Positions 46,699 through 55,307 of a DNA stretch of 64,000 nt are shown piece by piece (position 1 is the first letter of the stretch; each line of letters starts with the position of its first letter). A program made the translations under genes and the position numbers. The stretch is from assembly GCF_011393335.1 (NCBI RefSeq), contig NZ_CP049865.1, positions 2,498,722 to 2,562,721 on the forward strand, given 5' to 3'. This DNA comes from Propioniciclava coleopterorum. GTDB lineage: Bacteria > Actinomycetota > Actinomycetes > Propionibacteriales > Propionibacteriaceae. Under the pieces are notes generated by a model. That model was given only the letters and a program-made list of their open reading frames with translations. It did no database searches and had not been told where the DNA came from.

Positions 46699-47552
46699 GG
46701 GGGTTCTCCTCGGGTCGCGGGGCGGTGTCGAGCGCGTCCTGCAGGCGCGCCATGAGAGCGGTCGGGTCGACGTCGGGGTGCTCGCGCAGCGCCAGGCCGG
46801 CGATGAAGGACGCCACGGGGGCCATCGGGCGGGCGCCGGAGTGCGCGACGCGGCGCGTCATCCGCAGCACCGCGTGCTCGTCGGCCACCGCGGGATCGGC
46901 CCCCACCCGGCGGCACGCGTCCGCCACGAACGCGGACCAGGCGGCGCGCTCGGCCGGATCGTCGGGCTCGGCCTGCGCCGGGTGGCTGCGGATCCACAGC
47001 TCGAGCTGCTCGGGGTGTCCAGGTCCTCCACGGAGGCGCCGTCAGGATCCACCGGCAGCAGGGCCAGGTTCGCCATGACGCCGCGGACCGACCGGTTGGC
47101 CGGGTCGCCCCACGCGTCGAAGGCGCGCCGGAGCGCGTCGGTGCGGTAGAAGGCGAGCAGGTGCTGCAGTTCGCCGCCCTCGTCGCGCAGCGCCAGGCCG
47201 TCGGCCTCCTCGGGCGCGGACGCCAGCGCGCGGCGCAGCGTCGCGACGGCGTCCGGGGCGCCGGGCAGGTCGCAGGCTAGGACGAGCGTCCAGCCCGCGG
47301 GGAGGCCACGGCGTCGAGCCCGGCCAGCACCCCGGCGGCCGGTCCCGTGCCGGCGGGCTCCTCGCGGGTCAGCAGGACGCCGGGGGGCACCGCCACGTCG
47401 CCGACGACCACGGTGGTCGAAGCGCCGGTCGTCGCGCGGAGCACGATGTCGAGCAGGCGCTCGCCGCCGACGTCGAGGTCGGCCTTGGAGACGTGGCCCA
47501 TCCGCGAGCCCTGGCCGCCGGCCACCACGACGGCGTCGAAGTCGGTGCCCAT
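46691..47552 (-). CDS. mobA: MobA guanylyltransferase fused to a DUF6457 domain, two frameshifts
   Basis: After two one-base repairs this is a 287-residue protein. Residues 1-190 form a MobA-like nucleotidyltransferase (VVVAGGQGSRMGHVSKADLDVGG, LLTREEPAGTGPAAGVLAGLDAV, LACDLPGAPDAV, HLLAFYRTDALR). Residues 195-287 are a DUF6457 domain (LELWIRSHPAQ, TRRVAHSGARPMAPVASFIAGLAL). MobA adds GMP to form MGD for DMSO-reductase-family enzymes. Breaks: 47299-47302 and 47012-47015, both G runs. A second, unfused DUF6457 gene lies at 50419. Confidence 0.88.
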
Positions 47553-47555
47553 GCC

Positions 47556-48032
47556 TCAGTCCTCTCGGGTCCAGGTGCCGGAGCGGCCGCCCTGTTTGGA
47601 CAGCAGCTTGATGTCGGTGATGTGGGCGGAACGATCCAGCCCCTTGACCATATCGATCACGGCGAGCGCCGCGACGCTGACCGAGGTCAGCGCCTCCATC
47701 TCGACGCCGGTGCGGTCGGCGGTGCGGACGGTGGCGACGATCTCGACGCCGTCGTCGACGATCTCCAGGTCGACGGTGCAGCCGTGGACGCCGATGGTGT
47801 GGGCCAGCGGCAGCAGGTCGGGGGTCTTCTTCGCCGCCTGGATGCCGGCGATCCGCGCCACGGCGATGACGTCGCCCTTGGGGACGCCGCCGTCGCGCAG
47901 CAGCGCGATCACGTCGGGGGCGACCGCGACCCGGCCGGAGGCGGTCGCCGCGCGCACGGTCGCCTGCTTGGCCGTCACGTCGACCATGCGGGCCGAGCCC
48001 GAGGCGTCCAGGTGGGTGAAGGGCATGGTCAC
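47556..48032 (-). CDS. moaC: Cyclic pyranopterin monophosphate synthase
   Basis: This 158-residue MoaC has FTHLDASGSARMVDVTAK, the catalytic KKTPDLLPLAHTI, VRTADRTGVEMEALTSVSVAALAVIDMVK and DIKLLSKQGGRSG. It converts the MoaA product into cPMP. GTG 48032 is preferred because it forms a GTGA overlap with the moeA stop and has AGGAGG five bases upstream; ATG 48026 is the alternative. The mobA gene starts 3 nt after its stop. Confidence 0.95.
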   Translation of the reverse strand: MTMPFTHLDASGSARMVDVTAKQATVRAATASGRVAVAPDVIALLRDGGVPKGDVIAVARIAGIQAAKKTPDLLPLAHTIGVHGCTVDLEIVDDGVEIVATVRTADRTGVEMEALTSVSVAALAVIDMVKGLDRSAHITDIKLLSKQGGRSGTWTRED

Positions 48033-49250
48033 GGCAGCCTCCTGACGGTGAGGGCGTCGCCGGGCGACACCTCGGTGACGTCCTCGGGACGGCCGCCAAC
48101 GCGTCGGCGGCCACCAGCGAGGTGACCATGTGGGACGCCGACCCGCGCCGGTGGGCGGGCCGGACGACCTGGCGGCCCTCGGCGTCCACGTCGAGCTGGA
48201 CGGGCACGAGTTGGCGGCGGCCCCGCGGCGAGGTCCAGGCCTCGCCGGCGATCGCCGTGGTCCAGCCGCGGTCGGGGCGGTCCAGCAGCCGGTCCAGCGC
48301 GGCGGAGACGAACAACTCGTAGCTCACCGACGCCGACAGCGGGTTGCCCGGCAGGCAGACCACGGGGACGCCCCGGCTGCCCCAGCGGGCCCAGCCCTGC
48401 GGCTTGCCCGGCTGCATCCGGACGTGGCGGAAGCGTGCCCCGCGCGTTCCAGGACGATGCGGGTGACGTCGGCGTCCCCGACGCTGACGCCGCCGGAGAC
48501 GACGATCAGGTCGCAGCGGGCCGCGAGCGCTTCCAGCGCCTGGGTGAGCGCGGCGGGAGTGTCCTCGACGGCTCCGGCCACCAGCGGGATCGCGCCGTCG
48601 CGGGCGACCGCGGCACCCAGGAAGGTGGCGTTCGACTCGTAGATCTGGCCGCGCCGCAGGGGCTGCCCGGGCGCGACGAGCTCGTCGCCGGTGGCGATGA
48701 TGCCGACCCACGGCCGCCGGACGCACTCGATCGTGGCAGCGCCGGCCGCCGCGGCGGCGGCGAGGGCGCGCGGACCCAGCACGGTGCCCGCCGGCAGCAC
48801 CTGGTCGCCGGCGCGGACGTCCTCCCCGGCGCCGCGGATGTGCTGCCCGGGCCGCACCTCGGCGGCGAGCCGGATCCGGTCGGGCCCCAGTTCGACGACC
48901 TCCTCGACGGGGATGACGGCGTCCGCGCCCGACGGCACGGGCGCCCCGGTCATGATCCGCACGGCCTCGCCGCGGCCCAGGAGCGGGTCGGCGTCCGACC
49001 CGGCGAAGACGTCGCCGACCACCGACAGCTCGACGCCCGGCGAGGCGTCCGCGACGCGCAGCGCGAACCCGTCCATCGCGGAGTTGGCGAACGCCGGCAC
49101 GTGGCCGCGCGCCAGCACCGGCTCGGCGAGGGTGCGTCCGGCGGCCTCGCGCAGCGGCACCGCTTCGGACGCCGCCTCGGGCCGCACGAGCGCCAGCACC
49201 TCGGCGAGGTACTCCTCGACCGACAGGACGGGGCGGGTGGTCGCCGCCAT
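48029..49250 (-). CDS. moeA: Molybdopterin molybdenumtransferase, two frameshifts
   Basis: MoeA is 407 residues after repair. It has VSVEEYLAEVLALVRP-like opening, VPAFANSAMDGFALRVAD, the RIMTGAPVPSGADAVIPVEE motif, IIATGDELVAPGQPLRRGQIYESN, SGGVSVGDADV, and PGNPLSASVSYELFV near the C-terminus. It inserts molybdate into adenylylated molybdopterin. Breaks are at 48438-48441 (CCCC on plus) and 48086-48088; repair gives ERAGARFRHVRMQPGK and AAVPEDVTEVSPGDAL. It overlaps moeB by one base and moaC by four. Confidence 0.92.
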
Positions 49251-50392
49251 CAGTAGCGGGCCTTCTCGGGTTCGACGTCGTCGATCCAGGACAGGATGCC
49301 CCCGGCCAGCACGCGGACGCGGGTGAAGCCGGCCGCCTCCAGCGACGCGGCGGCGGCTTCGGCGCGCGGCTGCACCTTGCAGTGGACGACCAGGTCGGCG
49401 TCCCGGGGCAGGTCCGGGGCGCCGGACAGCACCTCGCCCAGCGGGATCCGCACCGAGCCGTCGATGGCCGCGATGGCGACCTCGGCGGGCTCCCGGACGT
49501 CCAGGACGGTCGGCGGGGACTCCCCGTCGAGCTCCGCGGCGAGGTCGGTCGGCGTGATGAGCGTGAACACGGGTTGCTCCTTGGTCGGTTCCGGTGCGGC
49601 GGTGTCGGCGCTGCGGTCGCGCGGACGCAGCGGGATGGCGGTGACGGAGGCGTCCAGGAGGTCGACGAACGCGATCCGGCCCAGCAGGGGCGATCCGACG
49701 CCGCAGATCAACTTGACCGCCTCGGCGGCCATCATGGAGCCCACCTGCCCGGTCAGCGCGCCCAGGACGCCGGCGTCGCCGCAGCTGGGCACCGTGCCGG
49801 GCGCGGGCGGGCGGGGGAACAGGTCGCGCAGGTCGGTGCCGGCCCACGGCGAGGGCGGGGCGTTCCAGAACACCGAGACCTGCGCCTGCGTCCGGTAGAC
49901 CGAGGCCCACACGTACGGCAGGCCGAGGCGCGCGCAGGCGTCGTTGACGGCGTAGCGGGTGTCGAAGTTGTCGGTGCCGTCGAGGACGAGGTCGGCGCCG
50001 GCGAACAGCTCGGCCGCGTTGTCCAGCGTCAGCCGGGTGCGGTGCGTGGTGATCGCGACGCCGGGGTTCAGGGCGGCGACGGCCTCGCGCGCGGTGTCGA
50101 CCTTCGGCCGTCCGACGGAGGCGTCGGGGTGGATGACCTGGCGTTGCAGGTTGGTCACGTCCACCATGTCGTCGTCGATGATCGTGACCGCCCCGATGCC
50201 GGCGGCGGCGAGGTAGAGCAGGGCGGGGGAGCCCAGCCCTCCGGCGCCCAGCACGGCGACGTGGGCGTTGCGGAGCCGGCGCTGGCCGGCCTCGCCGACG
50301 GCCGGGACGAGCAGGTGGCGCGCGTAGCGGTGGGTCTCCTCGCGGCTCAGCGGAGGCCCTGGTTCGACGAGGGGGGGCAGGGCGACGGACAT
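49250..50392 (-). CDS. moeB: MoeB/ThiF-type adenylyltransferase with C-terminal rhodanese domain
   Basis: This 380-residue protein carries an E1-like ThiF domain over residues 1-260 (ETHRYARHLLVPAVGEAGQRRL, VAVLGAGGLGSPALLYLAAAGIG, LVLDGTDNFDTRYAVNDAC) and a rhodanese domain from about 285 with the cysteine in VVHCKVQPRAE. It adenylylates and probably thiocarboxylates MoaD. CSCG zinc pairs are reduced (PSCGDAGVLG only). The start ATG 50392 has a TAGGCT box 6 nt upstream. It leads the minus-strand operon moeB-moeA-moaC-mobA-moaD. Confidence 0.9.
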   Translation of the reverse strand: MSVALPPLVEPGPPLSREETHRYARHLLVPAVGEAGQRRLRNAHVAVLGAGGLGSPALLYLAAAGIGAVTIIDDDMVDVTNLQRQVIHPDASVGRPKVDTAREAVAALNPGVAITTHRTRLTLDNAAELFAGADLVLDGTDNFDTRYAVNDACARLGLPYVWASVYRTQAQVSVFWNAPPSPWAGTDLRDLFPRPPAPGTVPSCGDAGVLGALTGQVGSMMAAEAVKLICGVGSPLLGRIAFVDLLDASVTAIPLRPRDRSADTAAPEPTKEQPVFTLITPTDLAAELDGESPPTVLDVREPAEVAIAAIDGSVRIPLGEVLSGAPDLPRDADLVVHCKVQPRAEAAAASLEAAGFTRVRVLAGGILSWIDDVEPEKARY

Positions 50393-50404
50393 GGCTTCAG
50401 CCTA
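50393..50404 (-). promoter_or_regulatory. Leaderless -10 element of the moeB operon
   Basis: TAGGCT (minus strand, 50404-50399) lies 6 nt before the ATG at 50392. Confidence 0.6.
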
Positions 50405-50418
50405 CCGGGGGGCCCGGC

Positions 50419-50679
50419 TCAGGACTCGGCGTCGGCGGGCGCCGCGCCCGCGTCCACGGCCGCCGCGGCCACGGCGTCGCGGGCCTGCTCGGTGCCGCCT
50501 CCCAGGCCCCAGATGTGGGTGGCCACGGGCGCCATCGGCCGGGTGAAGTCGCGGGCCACCTGGCCCGACAGGTCGTGGATGGCCGCCATGTCGACCGCGC
50601 CCGGGTCGACCTCGACCGCCGCGCACACGTGGTCGATCCAGGGCTGCCAGTCGGCGGGGTTCAGGGGGGCTCGGCTCAC
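50419..50679 (-). CDS. Stand-alone DUF6457 protein
   Basis: This 86-residue helical protein has NPADWQPWIDHVCAAVEVDPGAVD and LSGQVARDFTRPMAPVATHIWGLGGG. The RPMAPVA core is shared with the C-terminal domain of the MobA fusion encoded 3 kb away. The family is linked to Moco genes in actinobacteria but has no known activity. The start is GTG 50679, with a TAGGGT element 7 nt upstream. It ends 14 nt before the moeB promoter and diverges from dmsA. Confidence 0.8.
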   Translation of the reverse strand: MSRAPLNPADWQPWIDHVCAAVEVDPGAVDMAAIHDLSGQVARDFTRPMAPVATHIWGLGGGTEQARDAVAAAAVDAGAAPADAES

Positions 50680-50692
50680 CCCATCCACCCTA
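50680..50692 (-). promoter_or_regulatory. Leaderless -10 element of DUF6457 gene
   Basis: TAGGGT (minus strand, 50692-50687) lies 7 nt before the GTG at 50679. Confidence 0.5.
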
Positions 50693-50735
50693 GCGATCAT
50701 CCGATTCCTCGGTGGCGCTCCCCGGCGTCTACTAT

Positions 50736-50766
50736 CGTGTGTCGTATTGAACACGTGTCGTTTTGA
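50736..50766 (+). promoter_or_regulatory. Direct and inverted repeats upstream of dmsA
   Basis: GTGTCGTATTGA (50739-50750) and GTGTCGTTTTGA (50755-50766) are direct repeats 16 bp apart. CGTGT-N10-ACACG (50736-50755) is an inverted repeat overlapping them. The GAGGAGATG ribosome site follows. Candidate binding site for an anaerobic or sulfoxide-responsive regulator. Confidence 0.45.
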
Positions 50767-50781
50767 GCGAGGAGATGCGAG

Positions 50782-53217
50782 ATGGCTCCAGAGATCAGCC
50801 GCCGGTCGTGGCTGAAGTGGTCGGGTGCGGTGGCGGGCGCCACGCCGCTGCTGACCGCGTGCGCGCCGAAGCAGCCCACGCGCGAGCCGTTGCCGATCGC
50901 CACCGACGGCATGGCGGGCGTCGACAAGACGGTGTGGAGCGCGTGCGTTGTCAACTGCGGCTCCCGCTGCCCGCTGCGCCTGCAGGTCAAGGACGGCGCC
51001 GTCGTGCGCGTCCTGCCGGACAACACCGGCGACGACTCGCTGCTCAATCGGCAGATCCGGGCCTGCGTCCGCGGCCGCAACATGCGCCAGCGGATCTACA
51101 ACCCCGACCGCATCAAGACGCCGCTCAAGCGCCGCGAGGGGACGCCGCGGGGTGGCGGCCAGTGGGACGAGATCAGCTGGGACGAGGCGCTCGACCTGTT
51201 CGCCGAGAAGCTGAAGCACACGATCGACACCTACGGCAACGAGGCCGTCTTCAAGGTGTACGGGTCGGGCGTGTGGAACGCGCACCTGGGCACGTCGGGC
51301 GGCTGGATGAAGCTGTTCAACCTGCTGGGCGGGTCGCTGGGCTACTACGGCAACTACTCGTACTCCCAGATCGGCACCATCACGCGGTTCCACTACGGCA
51401 ACCCCGACGAGCAGATCTCCAACAGCTTCGAGGACTCGATCGAGAACGGCCGGATGCTGGTGCTGTGGGGCAACAACCCGCAGGAGACGCGGATGTCGGG
51501 CGGCGGGCTGGTGTTCACCTCGCTGGAGGCCGCCAAGACCGACGGCCTGAGGATCGTGGTCATCGACCCGCGCTACTCCGAGTCGGCCTCGCTGCTGGCC
51601 GACGAGTGGATCGCGCCGCGTCCGGGCACCGACGCCGCCCTGGTCGCCGGCATCGTGCACCACCTGCTCGCCAACGACCTGCACGACCAGGCGTTCCTGG
51701 ACCGGTACTGCGTCGGCTTCGACGAGGACCACATGCCGCCCGGCATCCCGGCCGGCAACTCCTACCGCAGCTACATCGAGGGCTCGGGACCGGACAAGGT
51801 CGAGAAGACGCCGGACTGGGCGGCGGCGATCACCGGCGTGCCGGCCGACGTGATCCGGCGCTTCGCGCTCGACCTCGGTCGCACCAAGCCGGTGAACATC
51901 TCCCAGGGCTGGGGGCCGCAGCGGCACGCCAACGGCGAGAACCAGGCCCGCGCGATCTACACGCTGGCCAACGTGCTCGGCCAGGTGGGCATCCCGGGCG
52001 GCGGCACCGGCGGCCGCGAGGGCTACTACTGGCCGCTGACGTCGTGGTTCGACGACGGCAAGAACCCCGTGAAGACGCAGATCTCCAACTTCGGGTGGAC
52101 CGACGCCATCGAGCGCGGCCCCGAGATGACGGCCCTGCGCGACGGCGTCCGCGGCGCCGACCGGCTCAAGGTCGGCATCAAGTTCATGCTCGAGTACGGC
52201 GGCAACATGCTCGCCAGCCAGCACGCCGACAACAACCGGACGCGCGAGATCCTGACCGACGAGACCAAGTGCGAGTTCATCTGCGTGGTGGACAACCAGT
52301 TCACCGGCTCCGCCGCGCTCGCCGACCTCGTCCTGCCCGACACCACGACCGCGGAGCGCTGGGACCTCGCGCCGAGCGAGTACACCGGCGACATGGCCTA
52401 CCTGATCATGTGCGAGAAGGCCATCGACCCGCTGTTCGACTCCCGGCCGGCCTACGAGATGGTCACCGGGCTCGCCAAGCGGTTCGGGCTGGAGAAGGAG
52501 TTCACCGAGGGCCGCGACCTGGAGGGCTGGGCACGCCACATCCACGAGACGAAGAACGTGCCCGCGGTCCCGGGGATGCCGTCGTTCGACGAGTTGAAGA
52601 AGGTCGGCGTCCACCGCTACCACAGCCCGGACGGGCTCACGGTGGCGCTGAAGGAGTTCCGCGAGGACCCGGAGGCCAACAAGCTCGACACGCCCAGCGG
52701 CAAGATCGAGATCTTCTCCTCCGAGTTGTGGGAGATGTCCAAGACCTGGGAGTTCCCCGACGCCGAGCGCGGCGACAAGATCACCGCCCTGCCCGAGCAC
52801 GTGGCCACCTGGGAGGGTGCCGAGGAGGCGCTCGAGGCGGACGCCAAGTACCCGATCCAGCTGATCGGGCACCACTTCAAGCAGCGCACCCACTCCACCT
52901 ACGGCAACAACGCGAACCTGCAGGAGGCGCACCCGCAGGTGCTGTGGCTCAGCCAGATGGACGCGCAGCGCCGCGGCATCGCCGACGGCGACCAGGTGGA
53001 GATCTTCAACGACCGCGGCCGCGTCCAGATCGAGGCCAGGGTCACGCCGCGCATCATGCCGGGGGTCGCCTCGCTGCCCCAGGGCGCGTGGATGCGGATG
53101 GACGCCGCGGGCGTCGACCACGGCGGCTCGGTCAACGTCCTGTCGCGGCTGCACCCCACGCCCGTCGCCAAGGGCAACTGCCAGCACACCAACCTCGTCG
53201 AGATCAAGAAGGCGTGA
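50782..53217 (+). CDS. dmsA: DMSO reductase family molybdopterin oxidoreductase, catalytic subunit
   Basis: The product has 811 residues. It carries a Tat signal (RR at 7-8 in ISRRSWLKW) with a lipoprotein-like cysteine at 27 (LLTAC). The [4Fe-4S] ligands are C55, C59, C63 (CVVNCGSRC) and the later RACVRG. The MGD pockets include LVLWGNNPQETR and the C-terminal GNCQHTN. The probable Mo-ligating serine lies in YGNYSYSQIG, as in DmsA and not NarG. It should reduce DMSO, TMAO or another sulfoxide or N-oxide outside the membrane. dmsB follows 5 nt later. Confidence 0.9.
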   Translation: MAPEISRRSWLKWSGAVAGATPLLTACAPKQPTREPLPIATDGMAGVDKTVWSACVVNCGSRCPLRLQVKDGAVVRVLPDNTGDDSLLNRQIRACVRGRNMRQRIYNPDRIKTPLKRREGTPRGGGQWDEISWDEALDLFAEKLKHTIDTYGNEAVFKVYGSGVWNAHLGTSGGWMKLFNLLGGSLGYYGNYSYSQIGTITRFHYGNPDEQISNSFEDSIENGRMLVLWGNNPQETRMSGGGLVFTSLEAAKTDGLRIVVIDPRYSESASLLADEWIAPRPGTDAALVAGIVHHLLANDLHDQAFLDRYCVGFDEDHMPPGIPAGNSYRSYIEGSGPDKVEKTPDWAAAITGVPADVIRRFALDLGRTKPVNISQGWGPQRHANGENQARAIYTLANVLGQVGIPGGGTGGREGYYWPLTSWFDDGKNPVKTQISNFGWTDAIERGPEMTALRDGVRGADRLKVGIKFMLEYGGNMLASQHADNNRTREILTDETKCEFICVVDNQFTGSAALADLVLPDTTTAERWDLAPSEYTGDMAYLIMCEKAIDPLFDSRPAYEMVTGLAKRFGLEKEFTEGRDLEGWARHIHETKNVPAVPGMPSFDELKKVGVHRYHSPDGLTVALKEFREDPEANKLDTPSGKIEIFSSELWEMSKTWEFPDAERGDKITALPEHVATWEGAEEALEADAKYPIQLIGHHFKQRTHSTYGNNANLQEAHPQVLWLSQMDAQRRGIADGDQVEIFNDRGRVQIEARVTPRIMPGVASLPQGAWMRMDAAGVDHGGSVNVLSRLHPTPVAKGNCQHTNLVEIKKA

Positions 53218-53222
53218 CGACC

Positions 53223-53837
53223 ATGGCTCTGGGCTTCTTCTTCGACCAGACGCGCTGCAACGGCTGCAAGGCCTGCCAGATCGCGTGCAAGGACAAGCAC
53301 GACCTCCCGGTCGGCGTCATGTGGCGCCGGGTCGCGGAGTACAGCGGCGGCGGCTGGGTGGACCACGGCGCCACGTTCACCCCGCGGGTGTTCACCTACT
53401 ACACCTCGATGGCGTGCAACCACTGCGAGAACCCGGTCTGCGTCCAGGTGTGCCCGACCACCGCGATGACCAAGCGCGACGACGGCACCGTGTTCGTCGA
53501 CGACTCCAAGTGCGTGGGCTGCCGGTACTGCGAGTGGGCGTGCCCCTACGGCGCGCCGCAGTTCGACGCGGCGACCGGGCACATGACCAAGTGCGACCTG
53601 TGCGCCGACTACCGCGAGGGCGGCCAGGATCCGGCGTGCGTCTCCGCGTGCCCGGCGCGTGCCCTGGGCTGGGGTGAGATCGAGAAGCTGCGTGCCGAAC
53701 ACCCCGGCGCGGGAGCCGCGATCGAGCCGCTGCCCGACCCCTCGGTGACGCGGCCGAACCTGGTGATCCTGCCGCACCGCGACGCGCAGGCGTCCGGCAG
53801 CGGGACCGGCGACGTCCTGAACCGCGGGGAACTGTGA
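53223..53837 (+). CDS. dmsB: DMSO reductase iron-sulfur subunit
   Basis: This 204-residue ferredoxin-like protein has four cysteine clusters: CNGCKACQIAC, CNHCENPVCVQVCP, CVGCRYCEWACP and CDLC...CVSACP, giving four [4Fe-4S] clusters as in E. coli DmsB. It moves electrons to DmsA. It has no signal peptide and would be carried by the DmsA Tat signal. No dmsC anchor gene follows. It overlaps the chaperone gene by 4 nt (GTGA). Confidence 0.93.
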   Translation: MALGFFFDQTRCNGCKACQIACKDKHDLPVGVMWRRVAEYSGGGWVDHGATFTPRVFTYYTSMACNHCENPVCVQVCPTTAMTKRDDGTVFVDDSKCVGCRYCEWACPYGAPQFDAATGHMTKCDLCADYREGGQDPACVSACPARALGWGEIEKLRAEHPGAGAAIEPLPDPSVTRPNLVILPHRDAQASGSGTGDVLNRGEL

Positions 53838-54472
53838 CGGGTTCGGCGCCGGGGGTCGACGCCGCGCGGCTGGACGCGCTGGCCGCGGCCTGGACCGTGC
53901 TCGGCGGGCTGCTCGCGCAGGCGCCCGACCAGGCGAGCCTCGACCGGGTCCGGGACGAGGAACTGCTCGCCGCCTGGCCGCTCCCGCTGGACGAGGCGGG
54001 CGAGCGCGGGCTGGCGCTGCTGCGGGCGTCGCGCGTGGCCGGCGAGGACGCGACCGCGGTCCGCGACGACCACCTTCGCCTGTTCCGCGGCGCCGGCCGG
54101 GTGCTCGCCCCGCCGTGGGCCTCGGTGCACCTCAGCGACGAGGGCCTGATGTTCGACGAGGAGACGCTGCGCGTCCGGGAGGTCTACGCGGCCCACGACC
54201 TGCAGGTGCCCGGCCTGAACCGCGAGCCCGACGACCACATCGCCGTCGAGTTGGCGTTCTGCGCCGAACTGCTGCTGCGCGCCCTGGACGCCGCGGAGGC
54301 GGGGAACCCCGCGCGTGCCGCGGAACTGGTGGCGGCGCACGACGCCTTCGTCACCGACCACCTCGCGCCGTTCGCGCCGGAGTTCTTCGCGCTCGTGGCG
54401 CGCCACGCCACCACCGACTTCCACCGCGGCGTGGCCGCGCTGGGCGTCCACGCGCTGGCCGCGTCCCACTGA
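53834..54472 (+). CDS. TorD/DmsD family molybdoenzyme maturation chaperone
   Basis: This 212-residue all-helical protein has LFRGAGRVLAPPWASVHLSDEGLMFDEETLRVREVY, close to the TorD-family YxxLFxxP pattern. Next come EPDDHIAVELAFCAELL (the EPxDHIxxEL motif) and a final FVTDHLAPFAPEFFALV. It should guard the Tat signal of DmsA until the cofactor is in place. GTG 53834 overlaps the dmsB stop. Confidence 0.88.
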   Translation: MTGSAPGVDAARLDALAAAWTVLGGLLAQAPDQASLDRVRDEELLAAWPLPLDEAGERGLALLRASRVAGEDATAVRDDHLRLFRGAGRVLAPPWASVHLSDEGLMFDEETLRVREVYAAHDLQVPGLNREPDDHIAVELAFCAELLLRALDAAEAGNPARAAELVAAHDAFVTDHLAPFAPEFFALVARHATTDFHRGVAALGVHALAASH

Positions 54473-54519
54473 GGCGGCGGGCCGCCATGGCAGCATGGTC
54501 CCCGACCGAAGGGGGACCG

Positions 54520-55242
54520 ATGGGCTGGGTCGACAAGCTGCTGGGGCGCGACAAGCGGGACGGGGATCGTCCCGCCGAGCAGGAGCAGTCCGGGCCGGTC
54601 GGCGAGGAGCAACTGCTGGCCGACGCCCGCGAGCGGATCAGGTCGGGGTTCCTCGACCGCGACGATCTGGCCGGGTGGGTCGCGGGCGGCCACGACCTGG
54701 CCGAGGACGACCCGCGCCCGCTGCGGGCCGCCGCGCAGGCCTGGGACGAGCGGCTGGCGGAGCAGGCCGGCTGGACCGGCGAGTCCGACTACGACCGGCT
54801 CGCCGCCGCGTTCGCCGACCTCGAGGCGTCCGGGGTGCTCGCCCGGATGAACTTCACGTGCTGCAACACCTGCGGCACCACCGAGATCGACGACGAGCGG
54901 ACGCCCGACCACGACGCGCCCGAGGGCGCCTACCCGTTCCGGGAGTGGGCGTACACGTTCTTCCACTCCCAGGACGCCGAGCGGCTCGCGGACGCCCCGG
55001 CCGACCTGTTCCTGACGTACAGCTCGTTCCGTCCAGCCGCCGACGTCGACCCGGACCTCATGGCCCGCGCCCGCGCCGGCGAGCAGGAGGCCCGCGAGCA
55101 GGTCGTCCGCCACACCGACGCCACGGTCGGCCGGATCGTGGTCGACGCGCTGGCCGCGCACGGCCTGGCGCCGGATTGGTCCGGCGACCCGACCCGGCGC
55201 ATCGCCGTCCCGATCACCGACTGGCGCAAGCCGCTGCCCTGA
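54520..55242 (+). CDS. DUF6891 family protein
   Basis: This 240-residue soluble protein carries RMNFTCCNTCGTTEI (a CC-x2-C cluster near residue 110). WAYTFFHSQDAERLADAPADLFLTYSSFRP follows, the hallmark of DUF6891. The N-terminal 40 residues are basic and unstructured. A GGGGG ribosome site precedes ATG 54520. It lies 47 nt after the TorD-like gene and may be co-transcribed, but nothing links it to the DMSO reductase. Function is unknown. Confidence 0.8.
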   Translation: MGWVDKLLGRDKRDGDRPAEQEQSGPVGEEQLLADARERIRSGFLDRDDLAGWVAGGHDLAEDDPRPLRAAAQAWDERLAEQAGWTGESDYDRLAAAFADLEASGVLARMNFTCCNTCGTTEIDDERTPDHDAPEGAYPFREWAYTFFHSQDAERLADAPADLFLTYSSFRPAADVDPDLMARARAGEQEAREQVVRHTDATVGRIVVDALAAHGLAPDWSGDPTRRIAVPITDWRKPLP

Positions 55243-55258
55243 GGCCCCGGACGCGAAA

Positions 55259-55289
55259 CCGCCCCCGACGACGAGTGTGTCGGGGGCGG
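55259..55289. terminator. Bidirectional terminator between DUF6891 gene and narI
   Basis: CCGCCCCCGAC (55259-55269) and GTCGGGGGCGG (55279-55289) form an 11-bp stem with a 9-nt loop between convergent genes. Confidence 0.8.
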
Positions 55290-55307
55290 CAGCACGTCCC
55301 AGTGGCG

